DNA from: Streptomyces sp. RKND-216
GTDB taxonomy: Bacteria > Actinomycetota > Actinomycetes > Streptomycetales > Streptomycetaceae
Reading direction: 5' to 3'
Length of the DNA: 64,000 nucleotides
Assembly (NCBI RefSeq): GCF_004795255.1
Contig: NZ_SSBQ01000002.1
Location: 1,800,001 to 1,864,000 of the forward strand
Both the position numbers and the translations under genes were made by a program. Below the pieces are notes generated by a model. That model searched no databases and was not told the DNA's origin. It saw only the letters and a program-made list of their open reading frames with translations. Positions 8,793 through 16,300 of this stretch are shown piece after piece. Position 1 is the stretch's first letter. Each line of letters starts with the position of its first letter.

Positions 8793-9380
8793 TTACGGCT
8801 CCAGCGGCACGCCGGCCCGCAGCGGGTCGCGGAGGTCCGTGCCGTGCGCCAGCCAGCGTTCCTCCAGGGCGCCGGCGCCGCGCACCCGCTTCCAGGCCGC
8901 CTCGTGCGGCGTCATCGGCAACAGCGGCAGGAACCGCACCGGGTCCAGCGGCGGGTCCAGCTCCAGGTCCGGGACCAGACCGCCGCCCTCCGCCACCAGT
9001 ACGGAGGTGAACGGCGCCTGCGGCCACAGCGGTTCGCCGATGTCCAGCGACGCACCAGGCGCCACCACGACACCCTCCACCTGCGGCGAGGCGGCCAGCA
9101 CGGCCAACGGTCGCAGCACCTTGTCCGTGTCGGCCGCACCCGCGCGCACGGACAGCAGCAGCTCTGCGCGCGGCCCGCGGTCGGGGTCGGCCAGCGCCGC
9201 CGCCGGGTCCGTCATCGGCGCGGCGGACATCCCCAGCGTCGCGTAGCGCACCACGTCCCCGTCGAGGAAGCGCAGCACCTCGATGCGTTCGGTACCCAGG
9301 AAGGTCACCGCCGCCCGCGCTTCCGGCTCACCCAGAGCGGTGCGCAGCCGGGTCTCGACGAGTTGAGAGACGTCCACCAT
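8793..9380 (-). CDS. Suppressor-of-fused (SUFU) domain protein
   Basis: A protein of about 195 residues that matches the bacterial SUFU-like domain: an N-terminal helix (VDVSQLVETRLRTALGE), a strand-rich middle with LRFLDGDVVRYATLGMS, a central VEGVVVAPGASLDIGEPLW block, and the C-terminal PMTPHEAAWKR motif. Bacterial members are often linked to polymorphic-toxin immunity, but here it is a conserved single gene with no toxin partner, so its function is unknown. The ATG at 9380 is conservative; an ATG at 9392 is also possible and neither has a clear ribosome site. Confidence 0.75.
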   Translation of the reverse strand: MVDVSQLVETRLRTALGEPEARAAVTFLGTERIEVLRFLDGDVVRYATLGMSAAPMTDPAAALADPDRGPRAELLLSVRAGAADTDKVLRPLAVLAASPQVEGVVVAPGASLDIGEPLWPQAPFTSVLVAEGGGLVPDLELDPPLDPVRFLPLLPMTPHEAAWKRVRGAGALEERWLAHGTDLRDPLRAGVPLEP

Positions 9381-9459
9381 GCGCGCGAGCATAGGCGCGA
9401 CGGAAAACCGCCGGTGCCCGGCCCGCCGGGGGCGGCGGATCACCCTGCGGGTGTTACCG

Positions 9460-9474
9460 TTGACCGCTGGTCAA
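9460..9474. promoter_or_regulatory. Palindrome TTGACC-GCT-GGTCAA
   Basis: Two perfect 6-base half sites separated by 3 bases lie between the divergent SUFU and corA genes, about 80 bases from the SUFU start. The symmetry suggests a dimeric regulator. TTGACC could alternatively act as a -35 element toward corA. Confidence 0.4.
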
Positions 9475-9544
9475 AGCTGCTGCTGCAGCACCGGGCAGGT
9501 TCGTACATCCCCCACGGGGGACCGGCCGGAGGAGGTGGGACTTC

Positions 9545-9610
9545 ATGGATCCGAGTCGACCGTGCAGTACCAGTCGTTCTTCCGCACGGCACCCGCGGTT
9601 CCACGCCTGA
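9545..9610 (+). CDS. Candidate 21-residue leader peptide upstream of corA
   Basis: An ATG at 9545 follows GGAGGAGGTG (9528-9537), a near-perfect Shine-Dalgarno sequence with 7-base spacing, far stronger than those of most genes here. The frame runs 21 codons to a TGA at 9608. The peptide is rich in Ser, Arg and Pro and holds one Cys. Some enterobacterial Mg transporter genes are controlled by short leader peptides, so a regulatory role upstream of corA is conceivable. Chance cannot be excluded for so short a frame. Confidence 0.35.
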   Translation: MDPSRPCSTSRSSARHPRFHA

Positions 9611-9928
9611 GGCCCGGTATCCCCCACCGCGGCGCGGTGAAACCCCCGGACCGGCCCGACATCCGGCCGAACCGGTAGCCGGGCTCCGGGCCGTTCCCGG
9701 ATGCCGCCGGAGCGCACACGCGGAAGAGCGACGGAACACAGTCCCCGACCGCCCGCTTCCGCCGTACCCTTACGTCCGCACACGGCGCCCGCGCGGTACC
9801 CGCTTTGCGGACCTCCGCCTGCCGCACGCTCCCGCATTCGACGGGGCGTCGGCCACCGTAGGTCCCCATTCCGGGTAGCGCTGCGCCCGCCGCCGACGAG
9901 ACGGCACGGCACCCGTGAGGAGCCCAGC

Positions 9929-11071
9929 ATGTCCATGATCCGTGACCTGCGCGCCGCCGTCCGCCCCGCACTCCGCCGGGGCGACCGCCAGAGCTACAGC
10001 TACGACACCACCCGCGACCGGTCCACCGCCGTCGTCGACTGCGCCGTCTACCGCGACGGCCACCGCATCACCAACCGCCTCGAGCCGGACGAGGCGCTGC
10101 GCGCCGCGCGCTCCGGAGAACCGGGCGACTTCGTGTGGATCGGCCTGCACGAGCCGACCGAGGAGGAGTTCTCCGGCATCGCCGAGGAGTACGGACTCCA
10201 CCCACTGGCCGTGGAGGACGCCGTCCACGCACACCAGCGCCCCAAGCTCGAGCGCTACGACGACTCGCTGTTCACGGTCTTCAAGACCATCCACTACGTC
10301 GAGCACGCCCAACTCACCGCCACCAGCGAGGTCGTGGAAACCGGTGAGGTGATGTGCTTCACCGGCCGGGACTACATCATCACCGTCCGGCACGGAGGCC
10401 AGGGCTCGCTGCGCGCCCTGCGGCACCGCATGCAGGAGGACCCGGAGCTGCTCGCCAAGGGCCCCTCCTCGGTGCTGCACGCCATCGCCGACCAGACTGT
10501 CGACGGCTATCTCGCCGTCGCCGACGCCGTGCAGGACGACATCGACGAGGTCGAGATCGCCGTCTTCTCCGAGAGCACCGGCGGCGGGGGCGGCGCGGAC
10601 GGCGGGTCCACGCCGGGCCGCCGGCGCGGCGGCGACGCCGGGCGCATCTACCAGCTCAAGCGCGAAGTACTGGAGTTCAAGCGCGCCGTGTCGCCGCTGA
10701 TGCGTCCGATGCAGCAGCTCAGCGAGCGCCCGATGCGCTTGGTCGACGCCGAGGTGCAGAAGTACTTCCGCGACGTCGCCGACCACCTCGCCCGCGTCAA
10801 CGAGCAGGTGCTGGGCTTCGACGACCTGCTCAACTCCATTCTCCAGGCCAACCTCTCGCAGGCCACCGTCGCGCAGAACGAGGACATGCGGAAGATCACC
10901 TCGTGGGCGGCGATCTTCGCCGTCCCGACGATGATCGCCGGCATCTACGGCATGAACTTCGAGTACATGCCGGAGCTCCAGTGGAAGGGGTCCTACCCGA
11001 CGGTGCTCCTCGTCACGGTCAGCATCTGCATCGCCATCCACCGCGGCTTCAAGCGCAACGGCTGGCTGTAG
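9929..11071 (+). CDS. corA: CorA-family magnesium/cobalt transporter
   Basis: A 380-residue protein of the CorA family, which forms a pentameric Mg (or Co/Ni/Zn) channel in the membrane. The C terminus has two transmembrane helices, with the family signature GMN in IYGMNFEYMPE near residue 340 at the end of the first helix, and a basic tail (HRGFKRNGWL). The N-terminal two thirds form the cytoplasmic funnel domain, with a long Gly-rich insertion (about residues 215-235) between helices. The ATG at 9929 follows GAGGAG. The long leader upstream is described separately. Confidence 0.93.
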   Translation: MSMIRDLRAAVRPALRRGDRQSYSYDTTRDRSTAVVDCAVYRDGHRITNRLEPDEALRAARSGEPGDFVWIGLHEPTEEEFSGIAEEYGLHPLAVEDAVHAHQRPKLERYDDSLFTVFKTIHYVEHAQLTATSEVVETGEVMCFTGRDYIITVRHGGQGSLRALRHRMQEDPELLAKGPSSVLHAIADQTVDGYLAVADAVQDDIDEVEIAVFSESTGGGGGADGGSTPGRRRGGDAGRIYQLKREVLEFKRAVSPLMRPMQQLSERPMRLVDAEVQKYFRDVADHLARVNEQVLGFDDLLNSILQANLSQATVAQNEDMRKITSWAAIFAVPTMIAGIYGMNFEYMPELQWKGSYPTVLLVTVSICIAIHRGFKRNGWL

Positions 11072-11182
11072 CGGCGTACCTGGGCACGGGGCGGGGAAAC
11101 GCACGCGAAAGCGCGCGGCGGGAGTTGCGCGGGGGCATAGGCGTCCGCCCGGCCGCACAGCGGGTCGCGTACGCTGCGGAGC

Positions 11183-11746
11183 ATGACCGCCCTCGACCAG
11201 GCCCTCATCGAGGAGACCGCCAAGAAGTCCGCGCTGCTGTGGGTGCGCGGACCGCAGGGCCCCGCCCGCGCGCTGTGGCACGTGTGGCACGAGGGTGCGG
11301 TCTGCCTCGTGGGGCGCGGCTCGGACACCCCCGGCCCGGACGCGGACCCCGGCAGGACCGAACAGCCCCTGTCCGGCCTCGGCCTCACCGACGGCGGGAC
11401 CGCCACCGTCACCGCCCGCAGCAAGGACAAGGGCGGTCGCCTCGTCGCGTGGCCCGCCCGCGTCGTGGAACTCCGCCCCGGCACGGAGGCATGGCAGACG
11501 GCGACCGAGGAGTTGAAGGGCAAACGCCTCAACGCCCCCGACTCCGGCACCCTGCTCGAGCGGTGGTCCCGCGACTGCCGGGTGCTCCGGCTGGAGCCGG
11601 CCGGCATCCCCGTCCAGGCACCGGACAGCATGCCGGACACCGCGCAGGCCGCCCCTCCGCTGCCCAGCCCGGCCACCACCCGGCGCCCCGCCCCCGCCGG
11701 CCTGCCGAAACTGCTGCTGCGCGGCCGCCGGGGCAAACGCCGCTAG
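11183..11746 (+). CDS. Conserved hypothetical protein
   Basis: A 187-residue soluble protein. Residues 1-140 are compact and contain VRGPQGPARALWHVWHEGAV and later WELRPGTE-like and LKGKRLNAP motifs reminiscent of a split-barrel flavin-binding or pyridoxamine-oxidase-like fold, but I cannot confirm that. The last 45 residues are Pro-rich and end in a basic GRRGKRR tail. It follows corA by 111 bases on the same strand and may be cotranscribed. No function is assigned. Confidence 0.6.
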   Translation: MTALDQALIEETAKKSALLWVRGPQGPARALWHVWHEGAVCLVGRGSDTPGPDADPGRTEQPLSGLGLTDGGTATVTARSKDKGGRLVAWPARVVELRPGTEAWQTATEELKGKRLNAPDSGTLLERWSRDCRVLRLEPAGIPVQAPDSMPDTAQAAPPLPSPATTRRPAPAGLPKLLLRGRRGKRR

Positions 11747-11768
11747 AAGCACCGTCCGGGAGCGCCGG

Positions 11769-11913
11769 TCACAGCTCCAGCACGCCCACCGTCTCGCCGC
11801 CGCTGGTCTCCCCCGTGGGGCGGAAGCCGAGCGTGAGACAGAACGCCTCCGGCCCGCCTGCGCCGGGCTTCCACGTTCTGAGGGGTGAGGCGCTCCAGCC
11901 GCAGCGAGGCCAT
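11769..11913 (-). pseudogene. GNAT acetyltransferase with its centre deleted
   Basis: The minus strand from 11913 encodes MASLRLERLTPQNVEA, a typical GNAT N terminus, and a second frame running to the TGA at 11769 encodes GGPEAFCLTLGFRPTGETSG and VGVLEL, a typical GNAT C terminus (the normal FYxKLGF motif). The middle, about 110 residues including the acetyl-CoA binding loop, is missing and the frame changes at about 11866. The remnant is 145 bases instead of nearly 500. It therefore cannot make an active enzyme. Neighbours on both sides are intact plus-strand genes. Confidence 0.6.
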
Positions 11914-12067
11914 GGCGCGACCCGATCCGGGGCGATCGGCCCGGCACCGTGCGGCGTACGGGCGCGGGCCGACCCGGTGATCTCTGAAGGGGCAGGTGGT
12001 GGCGCTCCCGCGACGGGGAACACAGCCTCCCGTCCTTCCCGCACACTCCGAAAGGACAGGCCACACC

Positions 12068-12502
12068 ATGCGCCTGACGACCCGCCTGCTCCCCGCCACC
12101 GCACTCGCCGCCGCACTCACCCTGGGCGCCGCCCCCGCCGCGACGGCCCACACGACCCCGCTCCCGATGAGCGGCGGCCCGACCAAAGTCGTTCACGAGA
12201 GCGGGTACGGCGACGTGACCGCTCGCTGCCCGCTCGGATACCGGGCCACCGGCGGAGGCGTCGCCGTCGACCACAAGGACGAGGTCGCCACCCTCCACTC
12301 CCGCCCCACTCAGGACGGCCTCGGCTGGGAGGGCCGCGCCCTCGGCGAAGTCGAGCCCTCGGAGAGGAACGGCGAGAAGCAGAAGGAGAGCAAGGAGCGC
12401 AAGACCGTGAAGAAGGCCGAGAAGAAGCAGGACGAGCTGGACCGCCCGGACGAGAAGCTCCACGGCCTCCCGCTCACGGTCTACGCCGTCTGCTCCCTCT
12501 GA
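12068..12502 (+). CDS. Secreted protein with a highly charged segment
   Basis: A 144-residue secreted protein. Residues 1-27 are a Sec signal peptide (MRLTTRLLPATALAAALTLG, cleavage after TAHT or ATA). The mature N-terminal part has GYGDVTARCPLGYRATGGGV, a pattern seen in small Streptomyces secreted proteins, with one Cys there and one near the C terminus that may form a disulfide. Residues about 98-125 are almost entirely Lys and Glu and probably form a helix. The ATG at 12068 follows GAAAGGA. Function unknown. Confidence 0.7.
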   Translation: MRLTTRLLPATALAAALTLGAAPAATAHTTPLPMSGGPTKVVHESGYGDVTARCPLGYRATGGGVAVDHKDEVATLHSRPTQDGLGWEGRALGEVEPSERNGEKQKESKERKTVKKAEKKQDELDRPDEKLHGLPLTVYAVCSL

Positions 12503-12588
12503 CGTTCGGGTCCTCCCGCACCCGCGAGCGGCCCGACCTCTTCCGGGGCGGGCCGCTCGGCGTCCGCACCCGTCGCTAGGGTGCGAGG

Positions 12589-13020
12589 GTGACCGGCACC
12601 TGGGAACCCGGCGCCACCGGCGTCCTCCCCCTCCCCTCCGGACGCCTCGTCCGCGGGCGCGGCCTCCGCGCGCCGCTGCCCGACGGACCGGCACCGGACT
12701 TCGCGCTCCACCTCCTCGGCACGCAGCCACCACCGACCCCCTGGGAATCCCGCTGGCTGCGCTGGCCGGACTTCCGCCTCCCGGCGGACCGCGACCTCAC
12801 CCACGCCCTGATCGCCGAAGCGTGGACGCGCGCCGGCCGCGAACGCGTCGAGGTCGCCTGCGCAGGCGGCCGCGGCCGTACCGGCACCGCCCTCGCCTGC
12901 CTCGCCGTCCTCGACGGCGTCCCCGCCGCCGACGCCGTCGCCTACATCCGGCGCCACTACCACCCCCGCGCGGTGGAGACCCCCTGGCAGCGCCGCTACG
13001 TCCGGCGCTTCCAGCCGTGA
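12589..13020 (+). CDS. Protein-tyrosine-phosphatase-like protein
   Basis: A 143-residue protein with the Cys-based phosphatase loop CAGGRGRTG (about residues 91-99), matching CxxGxxRT/S where the Cys is the nucleophile and the Arg binds phosphate. WPDF at residues 60-63 could supply the general acid on the WPD loop. The size is that of a minimal dual-specificity or tyrosine phosphatase. A substrate could be a phosphoprotein or an inositol phosphate. The GTG at 12589 is the start. Its stop overlaps a possible 43-codon gene at 13017. Confidence 0.8.
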   Translation: MTGTWEPGATGVLPLPSGRLVRGRGLRAPLPDGPAPDFALHLLGTQPPPTPWESRWLRWPDFRLPADRDLTHALIAEAWTRAGRERVEVACAGGRGRTGTALACLAVLDGVPAADAVAYIRRHYHPRAVETPWQRRYVRRFQP

Positions 13021-13148
13021 CGTTCCTGCGGTACTCCCGTTCACCTGTTCGCGTGGACCGCGGGCTGTTCGGGTGCCACGCTCTCGACCTCCTCGGCACC
13101 TGGCTCCGCCGCGCCATCACGGCAGATGAGATCTTCGGCGAGGACTGA
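13017..13148 (+). CDS. Possible short gene overlapping the phosphatase stop
   Basis: A GTG at 13017 overlaps the TGA of the phosphatase gene in the GTGA arrangement that usually means translational coupling. It opens a 43-codon frame ending at 13148. The product (start MTFLRYSRSPVRV, end TADEIFGED) has no recognised domain. It could be a real small partner, a gene remnant or chance. Confidence 0.25.
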   Translation: MTFLRYSRSPVRVDRGLFGCHALDLLGTWLRRAITADEIFGED

Positions 13149-13157
13149 ACCCGCCGG

Positions 13158-13925
13158 TCAGGCGTCGTCGGTGGAGGCGGAGATCTTCTTGCCGTAGTCG
13201 ACGACGTTGCCGTCCTTGGGGGCGTGTATGGCGAAGCCCTGGTTCCACTCGTCGAGTTCGACGGTTCCCGCGCCGCCGGCGCGTTTGAGACGGAGGGGGT
13301 AGGGGGTGCCCTCCAGGGAGACGGCTATGGAGCCGCCGGAGCCGCCGCCTGCGAGGACCTGGACGGCGCGGGTGCCCGCGACCTCCAGCCGGTCCCCGGT
13401 GGTGCGTTCGCCGTCGAGCACGAGCAGTCCCTCAAGCAGGACGTCCATTTGTGTGAAGCCGCTGAGCTGGTCGTACGCCGCGTCGCCGTCGGGGACCTTG
13501 ACGTACTTGCCCTCGAGCTTCTGCGCCGCGGCGAGGTCGGCCTCGGAGGGTTCGCCCTTGCCGCCCTTCTCCTGGTCCACCCAGAAGGCGGCGCCGGCCT
13601 TGAGGTAGAGGTCCTCGTCGACGCGCAGGAGGGAGAAGGTCTCGCCGCCCTTGGTGGCGACCTCGCCCACGGCGCCGGTGTCCTTGAGACGCATCTCCAG
13701 GCGGTAGGTGTGGCCCTTGGCGACGATGGTGCCGGAGAGGCGGACGGACTCGGCGTCCTCGACCGCCGTGCGGGCCTTCTTCTCGATCTTCGCGGGCGGT
13801 AGCTCCTGGACGCCGTTGGTGCCTTGGTCCGGGTCGTCGCCGCAGGCGGTGAGGGACACGGTGAGTCCCACGCAGATGGCCGCCGTCAGCACGGCACTCC
13901 GTCGAGTGCGGACCCGTCGCGTCAC
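13158..13925 (-). CDS. Lipoprotein, LppX/LprG-like fold suspected
   Basis: A 255-residue lipoprotein. The signal peptide (MTRRVRTRRSAVLTAAICVG) ends in the lipobox LTAC with the lipidated Cys28. The mature part has about 220 residues with alternating strands and a conserved-looking LSGTIVAKGHTYRLEMRL segment, reminiscent of LolA/LppX-type lipid carriers found in actinobacteria. GTG at 13925 follows CCGGAGGAAG. It is convergent with the phosphatase and divergent from the MgtE-like gene. Its role in lipid transport or the envelope is inference. Confidence 0.75.
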   Translation of the reverse strand: MTRRVRTRRSAVLTAAICVGLTVSLTACGDDPDQGTNGVQELPPAKIEKKARTAVEDAESVRLSGTIVAKGHTYRLEMRLKDTGAVGEVATKGGETFSLLRVDEDLYLKAGAAFWVDQEKGGKGEPSEADLAAAQKLEGKYVKVPDGDAAYDQLSGFTQMDVLLEGLLVLDGERTTGDRLEVAGTRAVQVLAGGGSGGSIAVSLEGTPYPLRLKRAGGAGTVELDEWNQGFAIHAPKDGNVVDYGKKISASTDDA

Positions 13926-14175
13926 TGGGGCTTCCTCCGGAGGAAGGGGGAGAGGGGACAGGGCCGCACCTTACCCGGCAGGTGTGGGGACACGATGAGG
14001 CAGCCGCCACCTGCCACGTCGCGGGGCGGGGGCGGGTGGGGGCACGTTAGTCTGAAGCGGACGAAACGCCGGGTCGCGGGGCGCCACAAGGGGGTGGAAC
14101 GCCCTCGTTCAGCCCCCGGCCCCGCCCGCCGCGCCCCGGCGGCGCGACCGGGCCGGGAGGAAGGGAGCACGTCCG

Positions 14176-15537
14176 ATGGCAGGTTCCTCCCGGGTCTTCG
14201 TCTCGCATCTGTCCGGCGTCTCGGTCTTCGACCCGAACGGCGACCGCGTGGGCCGCGTTCGCGACGTGGTGACCCAGCTGCGTCCCGGTGGGCGGGCGCC
14301 CGGAGTTCTGGGGCTGGTCGTGGAGGTCGTGAGCCGGCGTCGGGTGTTCCTGCCGATGACACGGGTGACGGGCGTCGAGTCGGGCCAGGTGATCACCACC
14401 GGCGTGCTGAACATGCGCCGGTTCGAGCAGCGCCCCACCGAGACGCTGGTGCTGGGCGAACTGCTGGACCGGCGGGTGACGCTGGTGGAGTCCGGCGAGG
14501 AGGCCACGGTGCTGGACGTCGGCATCGCGCAGCTCCCGGCCCGCCGCGACTGGCAGATCGACAAGGTGTTCGTGCGCCGGGGCCGGGGGGGCCGGTCCGC
14601 GACCCTGCGGCGCCGGGGCGAGACGCTGACCGTGGAGTGGTCGGCGGTGACGGGCTTCGCGCTGGAGGAGTCCGGCCAGGGCGCCGCGAACCTGCTGGCC
14701 ACCTTCGAACAGCTGCGGGCGCCGGACCTGGCGAACGTGCTGCACCACCTGTCGCCGAAGCGGCGTGCCGAGGTGGCGGCCGCACTGGACGACGACCGGC
14801 TGGCGGACGTGCTGGAGGAGCTGCCCGAGGACGACCAGGTGGAGATCCTGGGCAAGCTGAAGGACGAGCGCGCCGCGGACGTGCTGGAGGCGATGGACCC
14901 GGACGACGCGGCCGACCTGCTCTCGGAGCTGCCGGAGGAGGAGCAGGAACGTCTCCTCACTCTGATGCGGCCGCAGGACGCGGCACCCGTGCGGCGGTTG
15001 CTCACGTACGAGGAGGACACGGCCGGCGGCATGATGACCACCGAGCCGATCATCCTGCGGCCGGACGCGACGGTCGCGGAGGCCCTGGCCCGGGTGCGGA
15101 ACGCGGACCTGTCGGCGCCGCTGGCCGCACAGGTGTACGTGGTGCGGCCGCCGGACGAGACGCCGACCGGGAAGTACCTGGGCGTGGTGCACTTCCAGCG
15201 GCTGCTGCGCGACCCACCGTTCACGCTGGTGGGTTCGATCGTGGACAGCGACCTGCGGCCGCTGCCACCCGACACCCGGCTTCCGGCGCTGACCAGCTAC
15301 CTGGCGACGTACAACATCGTCGCGGCGCCCGTCGTCGACGACGGCGAGCACCTGCTGGGCGCCGTGACGGTCGACGACGTCCTGGACCACCTGCTGCCGT
15401 CGGACTGGCGCGAGTCCCCCGCATCGGCCCTGCCGGACCTGTCGGGGGACGGCGCGTCGGGCCCCGCGGCCGACAGCGGCGGCGCCGCGACGACGGAGGA
15501 GCTGCGCGACGACGTACGAAAAGCCTTCGATGGCTGA
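14176..15537 (+). CDS. Soluble MgtE N-domain / CBS protein with PRC barrel
   Basis: A 453-residue protein. Residues about 1-70 and 85-160 look like two PRC-barrel-like segments; 170-270 form the MgtE_N helical superhelix (SPKRRAEVAAALDDDRLADVLEELPEDDQ and repeats); 275-400 hold two CBS domains (EEDTAGGMMTTEP and AAPVVDDGEHLLGAVTVDDVLD). The C-terminal membrane channel of MgtE is missing, so it is a cytoplasmic relative, probably sensing Mg or nucleotides. It overlaps the next gene by 8 bases, so the two are likely coupled. An equivalent gene lies near mrp and corA in mycobacteria. Confidence 0.85.
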   Translation: MAGSSRVFVSHLSGVSVFDPNGDRVGRVRDVVTQLRPGGRAPGVLGLVVEVVSRRRVFLPMTRVTGVESGQVITTGVLNMRRFEQRPTETLVLGELLDRRVTLVESGEEATVLDVGIAQLPARRDWQIDKVFVRRGRGGRSATLRRRGETLTVEWSAVTGFALEESGQGAANLLATFEQLRAPDLANVLHHLSPKRRAEVAAALDDDRLADVLEELPEDDQVEILGKLKDERAADVLEAMDPDDAADLLSELPEEEQERLLTLMRPQDAAPVRRLLTYEEDTAGGMMTTEPIILRPDATVAEALARVRNADLSAPLAAQVYVVRPPDETPTGKYLGVVHFQRLLRDPPFTLVGSIVDSDLRPLPPDTRLPALTSYLATYNIVAAPVVDDGEHLLGAVTVDDVLDHLLPSDWRESPASALPDLSGDGASGPAADSGGAATTEELRDDVRKAFDG

Positions 15538-16255
15538 GCGCGACGAGCAGCGCCCCTCCCGCGCGGGCGCGGGCGCCGCCGCGGCCGGCACGGGCACCCG
15601 GGTACGGCTGGACCAGCCGCGGGTGCCGCGGCGCAGCCTGCTGCCGGAGTACGACCCGGACGCCTTCGGGCGCCTGTCGGAGAAGATCGCCCGCTTCCTG
15701 GGCACCGGTCGCTTCATCGTCTGGATGACGGCGGTGGTGATCCTCTGGATCGGCTGGAATGTGGTGATGCCGCCGGCCGTGCGATTCGACGAGTACCCGT
15801 TCATCCTGCTGACGCTGGCTCTGTCGCTCCAGGCGTCGTACGCCGCGCCGCTGATCCTGCTGGCGCAGAACCGGCAGGACGACCGGGACCGGGTGAACCT
15901 GGAGCAGGACCGCAAGCGCAACGACCGCAGCATCGCCGACACGGAGTTCCTGTCCCGGGAGGTCGCGTCACTGCGGCTGGGGCTGGGCGAGGTGGCGACC
16001 CGCGACTGGATCCGCTCCGAGCTCCAGGACGTGGTCAGGCAGCTGGAGCACACGAACGGTCACGGCCCGGCGCCCCACGCCCCGCCGCACGACGGTCACG
16101 ACGGTCACGGCTACGAGCACCCGGGCGAGCATCGCCGGGCGGGGCGGGGCCGCGAAAGGGACGGGCGTGAACCGCACGGCCGCGACGGCCGGACGGACCC
16201 GGAGCCCGACGCCCAGCGCGGCCCGCGGCGCCGCAGGGGTGACCAAGACCGCTGA
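15530..16255 (+). CDS. DUF1003 membrane protein
   Basis: A 241-residue protein of the DUF1003 family (function unknown). Two transmembrane helices are clear: FIVWMTAVVILWIGWNVV (about 64-81) and FILLTLALSLQASYAAPLILL (about 92-112), followed by the family hallmark QNRQDDRDR. A cytoplasmic helix and a His/Asp/Gly/Arg-rich tail (residues 180-241) follow; the tail's His-rich part could bind metal. The ATG lies inside the end of the MgtE_N gene, so the two are translationally coupled. Confidence 0.85.
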   Translation: MAERDEQRPSRAGAGAAAAGTGTRVRLDQPRVPRRSLLPEYDPDAFGRLSEKIARFLGTGRFIVWMTAVVILWIGWNVVMPPAVRFDEYPFILLTLALSLQASYAAPLILLAQNRQDDRDRVNLEQDRKRNDRSIADTEFLSREVASLRLGLGEVATRDWIRSELQDVVRQLEHTNGHGPAPHAPPHDGHDGHGYEHPGEHRRAGRGRERDGREPHGRDGRTDPEPDAQRGPRRRRGDQDR

Positions 16256-16300
16256 CGGCTCCCCTTCGGGACGGCGGTCCCCGCCCCTTACCATTTCCCC

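Larger units (their letters stand above)
9381..9928 (+). other. Long leader and promoter region upstream of corA
   Basis: This 548-base gap separates the SUFU gene (minus) from corA (plus). It contains a 15-base palindrome at 9460-9474 and a short open frame with an excellent ribosome site at 9545-9610. Bacterial Mg transporter genes often have regulatory leaders, so a leader function is plausible, but I could not match a known riboswitch. Confidence 0.4.

Noticed and set aside
9770..12733. A near-1000-residue open frame across corA and its neighbours
   Set aside because: It is antisense to corA and other real genes and only reflects GC-rich codon use.
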